Shown here: piece after piece, positions 58,779 to 64,000 of the stretch
How positions within the stretch are numbered: position 1 is the stretch's first letter
Layout: every line of letters begins with the position of its first letter
Assembly: GCF_008365405.1 (NCBI RefSeq)
Contig: NZ_QOKV01000015.1
Location: 62,001-126,000 of the forward strand
Origin: Azospirillum brasilense
GTDB lineage: Bacteria > Pseudomonadota > Alphaproteobacteria > Azospirillales > Azospirillaceae
Direction: 5' to 3'
DNA length: 64,000 nt
Translations under genes and position numbers: made by a program
Notes under the pieces: generated by a model
The model's input: only the letters and a program-made list of their open reading frames with translations
Database searches by the model: none
Told to the model about the DNA's origin: nothing

Positions 58779-60062
58779 TTACACCTCCCGCCGCAGCAGC
58801 GACAGGGCGGCCATCGCCATGACCTGCGCGGCATGGACCATGTCGTCGATGTCCACATACTCGTCCGGCTGGTGGGCGAGGTCGAGGATGCCGGGGCCGT
58901 AGGCGATGCAGTCCTTCAGATGGCCGACCCGCGCGATGTGCTTCTGGTCGTAGGTGCCGGGCGACACCACCCGCGCCGCCGGGCGGCCCAGCACCGTCTC
59001 GATGGCCGCCCCCACCGCCCGCACCACCGGCGCGTCGGTGTCGGTCAGGGTGGGCAGGAAGGCCAGCACCTCGCGCAGTTCGTAATCGAAGCCGGGGCGC
59101 TCGCGGCGCAGGTCCTCCAGGATGCCGATGACCTCCGCCTTTACCTCCTCCGGGTCCTCCTCGATCAGGTAGCGGCGGTCGATGACCATGCGGCAGCGGT
59201 CAGGCACCATCGGGCTGGGCAGTCCGCCATGGTCCTCCGGCTGGCCGCCATGGATGGCGTTGATGTTCAGGGTGGACTGCCGCGCCCCCTCGGGCACCAC
59301 CGGCATGGCGGTGCGCTTGGCGGCCAGCCGGGGAATCAGCTCCGTTTCGATCCGGTGCAGCACGGCCCCCATGTGGCGCACCGCGCAGTTGCCCAGGAAG
59401 GGCATGGACCCGTGGGCGACGCGGCCCTTCGTCTCGATCTCCGCCCACCAGACGCCGCGGTGGCCGATGCACACCCGGTCCACGTTCAGCGGCTCCGGAA
59501 TGATGACGTGGTCGACCCTCGGGCGGGAGAAGTAGCCGAGCTTGGCGAGATGCCCGACCCCACCATAGCCGCCGGACTCCTCGTCCACCGTGCCGGAGAT
59601 TTCCAGCGCGCCGGGGAAGGGGATGCCCTCCTCCAATATCGCTTCGACGGCGATGATGGAGGCGGCGATCCCACCCTTCATGTCGCAGGCACCGCGGCCG
59701 TAGACGCGCCCGTCCTTCACCACCCCTTCGAAGGGATCGACCGTCCAGCCCTGGCCGGCGGGCACCACGTCGATGTGGCCGTTGAAATGCACGCAGGGGC
59801 CGGGCTCGCGACCCTCGATCCGGGCGATCACGTTGGTGCGCGGGTAGCGGTCGCTGTCGCCCGGCGCGCCTTCCGCCCGCACATACTCCACGGCGAAGCC
59901 GCGCGCGGCCAGCCGCCGCCCGAGGAACTCCGCGCAGTCGGTGTAGACGTCGCCGGGCGGGTTCACGGTGGGGATGCGGATCAGGTCGCGGGTCAGCGCG
60001 ACGAGGTCGTCGCGCCGCTCCGCGATGCGGCGGAACAGCGACTCCCGGTGATCGAGCGGCAT
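58779..60062 (-). CDS. M20 family metallohydrolase (ArgE/DapE-like deacylase)
   Basis: A 427-residue dinuclear zinc amidohydrolase. Metal ligands lie in FNGHIDVVPAGQGW (His, Asp), GRGACDMKGG (Asp), VDEESGGYGG (Glu pair) and a C-terminal His in TYDQKHIARVG. Length and layout match succinyl-DAP desuccinylase and acetylornithine deacetylase, and also YlmB, the M20 enzyme that deformylates the thiamine pyrimidine degradation product. Proximity to a TPP-riboswitch operon makes the YlmB role worth testing, but it is not downstream of the riboswitch. The ATG at 60062 has GGGGGAGG just upstream. Confidence 0.9.
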   Translation of the reverse strand: MPLDHRESLFRRIAERRDDLVALTRDLIRIPTVNPPGDVYTDCAEFLGRRLAARGFAVEYVRAEGAPGDSDRYPRTNVIARIEGREPGPCVHFNGHIDVVPAGQGWTVDPFEGVVKDGRVYGRGACDMKGGIAASIIAVEAILEEGIPFPGALEISGTVDEESGGYGGVGHLAKLGYFSRPRVDHVIIPEPLNVDRVCIGHRGVWWAEIETKGRVAHGSMPFLGNCAVRHMGAVLHRIETELIPRLAAKRTAMPVVPEGARQSTLNINAIHGGQPEDHGGLPSPMVPDRCRMVIDRRYLIEEDPEEVKAEVIGILEDLRRERPGFDYELREVLAFLPTLTDTDAPVVRAVGAAIETVLGRPAARVVSPGTYDQKHIARVGHLKDCIAYGPGILDLAHQPDEYVDIDDMVHAAQVMAMAALSLLRREV

Positions 60063-60135
60063 GCCTCCCCCTACGCACAATTCGTTGCGCGGAAGGATCG
60101 GTCATGCCGGCCCGCCTGTCGAGAGGTTCCGCGCC

Positions 60136-61140
60136 TCACTCCGCCGCATGATGCCGCAGCCGCCCATCCTCGTTGGCCCGGCCGTTGCGGAGCTGCTCCT
60201 CGTACCAGCGGCGGTGATGGTCCTTGGCCCAGTTCTCGTCCACCACGCCGCTGCCCATGGCGTCGAAGGCGCCCTCCATGCCGATGGTGCCGATGTAGAT
60301 GTGCCCGATGATCAGCGCGATCATCAGCGCGGCCACCACCCCGTGCGCGACGTGCAGGATCTGCATGCCGCCGATCCCGGTGACGGCGAAGGGCATCATC
60401 AGCAGGAAGCCGGTCAGCGACAGCGCGAAGCCGCCGAACACCACCGCCCAGAAGACGCCCTTCTGGCCGGCGTTGAAGCGCCCGGCCTCCGGATGCTCGC
60501 CGGACTTGTTCAGCACGCCGCCGAGTGTCTTCAGCCAGACCAGATCGGCCTTCTCCGGGATGTTGTCGCGCACCCACAGCACGAAGATCATCAGCAGCCC
60601 GAGGACGAAGGGCACGCTGAAGAAATTGTGCATGTACTTGCTGGCCTCGGCGAGCATCGTGAAGTTCGGGTGGCCGATCAACGGGATCAGCAGCATGCGC
60701 CCGAAGGTCAAAATCAGCCCGGTCAGCGCCATGAGGAGGAAGCTGACCGCCGTCGTCCAGTGGGCGAAGCGGTCCATGCCGCTGAAGCGCGGCACCGGAC
60801 GCCCCGACCGGCCGCCCTGGATGCGGATGGTGCCGCGGATCAGGTAGAAGATCGCCAGCACCGCGATCGGCCCCAGGATCAGCGCCCCCGCGATGATCTT
60901 CAGCCAGACCATGCGGAACTCGCGCCACTCCCGCCCTTCCGGCTGGACCAGGACGCCCAGCTTCTCGTCGGGGATGCTGACCCGCCCGGACAGCTTGCCG
61001 TCCGGCGTCTGGTAGAGCTGCACCTCGTCCTTCGAAGTCGGCGAGGTCGGCCCCGGCGTCTGGTAGAACTGCGCCTGCACCGCCGGGGCGGCGAGCAGCA
61101 GAACGAACAGGACCAACAGGGGGCGCAGGAGCTTCGTCAT
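60136..61140 (-). CDS. Formate dehydrogenase gamma subunit (cytochrome b556)
   Basis: A 334-residue membrane subunit anchoring formate dehydrogenase and passing electrons to quinone. A signal-like N-terminus and a periplasmic stretch of about 60 residues precede four helices; heme-ligating histidines are in SGMDRFAHWTTAVSFLLM, EASKYMHNFF and LHVAHGVVAALMIALIIGHI. The C-terminus is cytoplasmic and charged. It follows the beta subunit gene; the 182-nt gap is occupied mostly by repeat copy D. Confidence 0.92.
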   Translation of the reverse strand: MTKLLRPLLVLFVLLLAAPAVQAQFYQTPGPTSPTSKDEVQLYQTPDGKLSGRVSIPDEKLGVLVQPEGREWREFRMVWLKIIAGALILGPIAVLAIFYLIRGTIRIQGGRSGRPVPRFSGMDRFAHWTTAVSFLLMALTGLILTFGRMLLIPLIGHPNFTMLAEASKYMHNFFSVPFVLGLLMIFVLWVRDNIPEKADLVWLKTLGGVLNKSGEHPEAGRFNAGQKGVFWAVVFGGFALSLTGFLLMMPFAVTGIGGMQILHVAHGVVAALMIALIIGHIYIGTIGMEGAFDAMGSGVVDENWAKDHHRRWYEEQLRNGRANEDGRLRHHAAE

Positions 61141-61205
61141 GGCTCGTCCTTCCCTAGAGAGTGTGCGCTTTGCCCTTGGAGGGAGCTTCGAGATGGAATG
61201 GTCAT

Positions 61206-61308
61206 GCCCCCTCCCCGACCCTCCCCCGCTTTCGCGGGAGAGGGGGCTTTGCGCGAAGCGGCGGCAGTCCCCTCCACCGCAACAGCGGGGGAGGGTTAGG
61301 GAGGGGGC
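61206..61308. repeat. Dispersed palindromic repeat, full unit (copy D)
   Basis: About 103 bp: GCCCCCTCCCCGACCCTCCC with stem CCCTCCCCCGC / GCGGGAGAGGG, a centre with gcgaagcggcggcagt (61253-61268, the complement of the copy A centre), then CCCCTCCACCGC / GCGGGGGAGGG and TTAGGGAGGGGGC. Inserted in reverse orientation to copy A, within the formate dehydrogenase operon between beta and gamma genes. Confidence 0.88.
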
Positions 61309-61322
61309 AAAACCCCACCCGC

Positions 61323-61958
61323 TCAGCTCCCGCCCGTGCCCTCGCGGCCCGGGCCGAAGGCGTCGCCGCGGTCGTTCCGGCCATAGGCGGTGGACCAGCC
61401 CCAGGCGCCGGAGCCATAGCCGCGGCGCACCGTCCGCTCCTTGTAGATGTCGGCCAGAACGTCGCCGTCACCGGCCATCAGCGCGCGGGTGGAGCACATC
61501 TCCGCGCAGAGCGGCAGCTTGCCCTCGGCCAGCCGGTTGGTGCCGTATTTCTGGTACTCCTCCATCGTGTTGTCCGCTTCCGGACCGCCCGTGCAGAAGG
61601 TGCATTTGTCCATCTTGCCGCGCCCGCCGAAGTTGGTCGCCTGCGGGTACTGCGGCGCGCCGAAGGGGCAGGCGTAGAAGCAGTAGCCGCAGCCGATGCA
61701 CAGGTCCTTCGAGTGCAGCACCACCCCGTCCGCCGTCTGGTAGAAGCAGTCCACCGGGCAGACCGCGGCACAGGGCGGGTCGTTGCAGTGCATACAGGCC
61801 ATGGAGATGGAGCGTTCCCCCGGCACGCCGTCCTTCAGTGTGATGACGCGGCGGCGGTTGATGCCCCAGGGGATGTCGTGCTCGTTCTTGCAGGCGGTGA
61901 CGCAGGCGTTGCACTCGATGCAGCGTTCCGCGTCGCACAGGAATTTCATGCGGGCCAT
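61323..61958 (-). CDS. Formate dehydrogenase beta subunit (4x[4Fe-4S])
   Basis: A 211-residue ferredoxin-like subunit that carries electrons from the molybdenum subunit to the membrane cytochrome. Cysteine groups for four clusters: CDAERCIECNACVTACKNE, CMHCNDPPCAAVCPVDCF, LCIGCGYCFYACPFG and KCTFCTGG with CAEMC. The ATG at 61958 has AAGGAGG ten bases upstream. There is no C-terminal membrane anchor, unlike E. coli FdnH, so this is the short form. Follows the alpha subunit after 22 nt. Confidence 0.95.
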   Translation of the reverse strand: MARMKFLCDAERCIECNACVTACKNEHDIPWGINRRRVITLKDGVPGERSISMACMHCNDPPCAAVCPVDCFYQTADGVVLHSKDLCIGCGYCFYACPFGAPQYPQATNFGGRGKMDKCTFCTGGPEADNTMEEYQKYGTNRLAEGKLPLCAEMCSTRALMAGDGDVLADIYKERTVRRGYGSGAWGWSTAYGRNDRGDAFGPGREGTGGS

Positions 61959-61980
61959 GGTCGTCTGTCCTCCTTGCGCG

Positions 61981-64000
61981 TCAGGCCGGTTCGACGCGGC
62001 ACAGCGTCACCTTGGTTTCCTGCATGAAGGTCATGGGGTCGTAGCCGTAGGTCGTCACCCCGTTGGCCGGCTCGCCCAGGACGATGGGATCGGTGCCCGG
62101 CGGGTAGTTCTCCCGCAGGCTGTTGCCCTGCCAGTAGCCGGAAAAGTGGAAGGGCATGAAGACCGTGCCGGCGCCGATGCGTTCGGTCACCAGCGCGCGC
62201 ATCCGCGCCTTCGCGCTGTCCTCCGGCCCGTAGACCCAGACCATGCCGCCGTCGCGGATGCCCAGGCGCTCGGCGTCCTTGGGGTTGATCTCCACGAACA
62301 TCGACTGTTGCAGTTCGGCCAGCCAGGGGTTGGAGCGGGTCTCCTCGCCGCCGCCCTCATACTCGACCAGCCGTCCGGAGGTCAGGATGAAGGGGAAGCG
62401 CTGGCGGATGTCGCTGTCCGCGATCTTGAACTGGAGCGAGCGGGCGAGCTGCGGCAGGCGGAAATCGCGCCGGTCCTCGATCGCCGGGTACTCCTTCACC
62501 AGCTCCGGCCGCGGGGAATAGATCGGCTCGCGGTGCAGCGGCACCGGGTCGGGCAGGTTCCAGGCGACGGCGCGGGCCTTGGCGTTGCCGTGCGGCGAAC
62601 ATCCATGCTTCAGCGCGACGCGGATGATGCCCATCGACAGGTCGGTCTGCCAGCTCACCTCGTCGGTCTTGTCGCCGCCGATGGCCTGGATGACGCGCAT
62701 CTCCTCCGCCGTCAGGTCCTTGTCCCAGCCCAGCTTGCGCAGCATCGCCATGGTGAATTCGGGATAGCCGTCCTCGATCTCCGACCCCTTGGAATAGGAG
62801 CCGTCGGCGAGCAGGCTGACGCCGTTGCGCTCCACCCCGAAGCGGGCGCGGAAGACGCCGCCACCCTCCATCACATGCTTGGAGGTGTCGTAGAGAACGG
62901 CGCAGCCGGGATGGCGAAGCTCCGGATGGCCCCAGCAGGGCCAGGGCAGGCCGTAATACTCGCCCTTCAGCGGGCCGCTGGTCGCCTGCATGGTGATCTT
63001 GTCGAAATCGGCCTGATGCTTCATGTGCATCTTCAGCCGTTCCGGCGACTGGCCGGTGTAGCCGGTGGACAGGCAGCCGCGGTTGATCTCGCGCAGGATG
63101 TCCTCCGGCACCGGGCGGGTCTCCTCCACCGTGATGTGCTTGAACATCTCGTCGGCGAAGCCGAACTTGCGGGCCAGCAGATAGATGATGGTGTAGTCGT
63201 CCTTGGACTCGAAGATCGGCTCCACGACCTTCTCGCCCCACTGCATCGACCGGTTGGAGCAGGTGCGCGAGCCGTCCGTCTCGAACTGGGTGCAGGCCGG
63301 CAGGATGTAGGTGCCGTTCCGGCGCTCCTTGAAGGCGGCGAAGGTGGTCGGGTGCGGGTCGGCGATGACCAGCAGGGACAGCTGCTCCAGCCCCTTCAGC
63401 ATCTCCGGCATGCGGGTGACGGTGTTGCCGCCGTGACCGAAGACCACCATCGCCTTCAGCGGCGACGGCTGCTGGATCTCCTCCGGCTTGTAGGTGACGC
63501 CGTCGAACCAGCGGGTGGTCGGGATGCCCTTGGCCTCCATCAGCTCCTTGGAGGAGAAGCGGGCCTTCATCCAGTCGTAATCGACGTCCCAGACGCGGCA
63601 GAAGTGCTTCCACGCCCCCTCGGCCAGCCCGTAGTAGGAGGGCAGCGTGGAGACGTCGAGACCGAAGTCGGTGGCGCCCTGCACGTTGCAGTGGCCGCGG
63701 TAGATGTTGGCCCCGCCGCCGGCCACCCCGATGTTGCCCAGCGCGAGTTGCAGGATCGACAGGGCGCGGACGTTGGCGGTGCCGGTGGTCTTCTGGGTGA
63801 TGCCCATGCACCAGATGACGGTGGACGGCCGGTTCTTCGCCAGCGCCTCCGCCACGCGGTAGAGCTGCTCGCCGGGCACGCCGCTGACCCGCTCCACCGT
63901 CGCGGGGTCCCACTTCTTCACCTCGGCGCGGATCTCGTCCATGCCGTAGACGCGCTGGCGGATGTAGTCCTTGTCCTCCCAGCCGTTCTCGAAGATGTGC
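61981..64000 (-). CDS. Formate dehydrogenase alpha subunit, partial (C-terminal part)
   Basis: The molybdopterin-guanine dinucleotide subunit of formate dehydrogenase; the reading frame is open to the right window edge, leaving about 672 residues. Visible are VIWCMGITQKTTGTANVRAL and LQLALGNIGVAGGGANIYRG (cofactor-binding domain), TFAAFKERRNGTYILPACTQ and the C-terminal domain (FILTSGRLVEYEGGGEETRS, then LAELQQSMFVEINPKDAERL). The N-terminal Fe-S cluster, signal and the active-site Cys or Sec lie outside the window, so I cannot say which residue it uses or whether it is exported. Confidence 0.95.
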   Translation of the reverse strand, partial: HIFENGWEDKDYIRQRVYGMDEIRAEVKKWDPATVERVSGVPGEQLYRVAEALAKNRPSTVIWCMGITQKTTGTANVRALSILQLALGNIGVAGGGANIYRGHCNVQGATDFGLDVSTLPSYYGLAEGAWKHFCRVWDVDYDWMKARFSSKELMEAKGIPTTRWFDGVTYKPEEIQQPSPLKAMVVFGHGGNTVTRMPEMLKGLEQLSLLVIADPHPTTFAAFKERRNGTYILPACTQFETDGSRTCSNRSMQWGEKVVEPIFESKDDYTIIYLLARKFGFADEMFKHITVEETRPVPEDILREINRGCLSTGYTGQSPERLKMHMKHQADFDKITMQATSGPLKGEYYGLPWPCWGHPELRHPGCAVLYDTSKHVMEGGGVFRARFGVERNGVSLLADGSYSKGSEIEDGYPEFTMAMLRKLGWDKDLTAEEMRVIQAIGGDKTDEVSWQTDLSMGIIRVALKHGCSPHGNAKARAVAWNLPDPVPLHREPIYSPRPELVKEYPAIEDRRDFRLPQLARSLQFKIADSDIRQRFPFILTSGRLVEYEGGGEETRSNPWLAELQQSMFVEINPKDAERLGIRDGGMVWVYGPEDSAKARMRALVTERIGAGTVFMPFHFSGYWQGNSLRENYPPGTDPIVLGEPANGVTTYGYDPMTFMQETKVTLCRVEPA

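Overview
The window is about 64 kb of high-GC alphaproteobacterial chromosome, almost certainly from Azospirillum. The strongest evidence is the glutamate synthase pair in the order gltD-gltB. The GltB N-terminus (36-residue propeptide, then Cys-Gly-Val-Gly) matches my recollection of the crystallised A. brasilense enzyme. An rpoN-hpf-ptsN block behind an LPS-transport operon, an NrnC-type nuclease and a DUF4167 protein also fit this class. Most of the window is densely packed core chromosome. I see no prophage, insertion sequence, integrase, rRNA or CRISPR.

Layout: 1-3.05 kb holds a partial meaB and an Atm1-type ABC exporter followed by a heme oxygenase. 3.3-12.9 kb holds a chemoreceptor, an SH3 lipoprotein, azlCD, a hemolysin III-family gene, clpB, a NUDIX hydrolase, a MOSC protein and a DUF4167 protein. 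13.1-19.6 kb holds prmC, a DUF559 nuclease-fold gene, prfA, hemA, ispG and a RodZ-like gene. 19.7-25.3 kb holds ptsP, a nitronate monooxygenase-like gene, lysC and ubiG. 25.5-31.8 kb is one long leftward block, kdsD-lptC-lptA-lptB-rpoN-hpf-ptsN, so the PTS-Ntr proteins EI (PtsP) and EIIA (PtsN) both lie in the window. 32-36.2 kb holds an NrnC-like nuclease, tRNA-Leu(CAG), an NDUFA9-like reductase, an MFS transporter and uppP. 36.6-42.7 kb is gltDB.

42.9-51.7 kb is more accessory. It holds a GNAT gene, a GST gene, a small gene, an AT-rich patch (about 27% GC over 120 nt) with two orphan reading frames, chrA, and a divergent redox locus. The locus has a PepSY protein, response regulator and sensor kinase on one side, and a small membrane protein, cytochrome b561, a DUF1924/SHP cytochrome and a diheme cytochrome on the other. 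The shared promoter region has 11-bp-spaced repeats that look like response-regulator boxes.

52-58.1 kb holds the most interesting system: a TPP riboswitch followed by a compact operon luxE-like / luxC-like / ABC ATPase / permease / substrate-binding protein / SDR. The set suggests thiamine-repressed uptake and stepwise reduction of a carboxylic acid (acid to acyl-enzyme to aldehyde to alcohol), possibly salvage of an oxidised thiamine fragment. An M20 deacylase and a methyltransferase lie just upstream of the riboswitch. 60.1-64 kb holds a formate dehydrogenase operon (alpha partial, beta, gamma).

A dispersed palindromic GC-rich repeat family occurs five times: three full units of about 103 bp and two half units. 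One half unit supplies the last codons of the DUF559 gene, and that gene is bracketed by two copies. Start codons were refined by hand from Shine-Dalgarno sequences and family lengths. GTG and TTG starts are common here.
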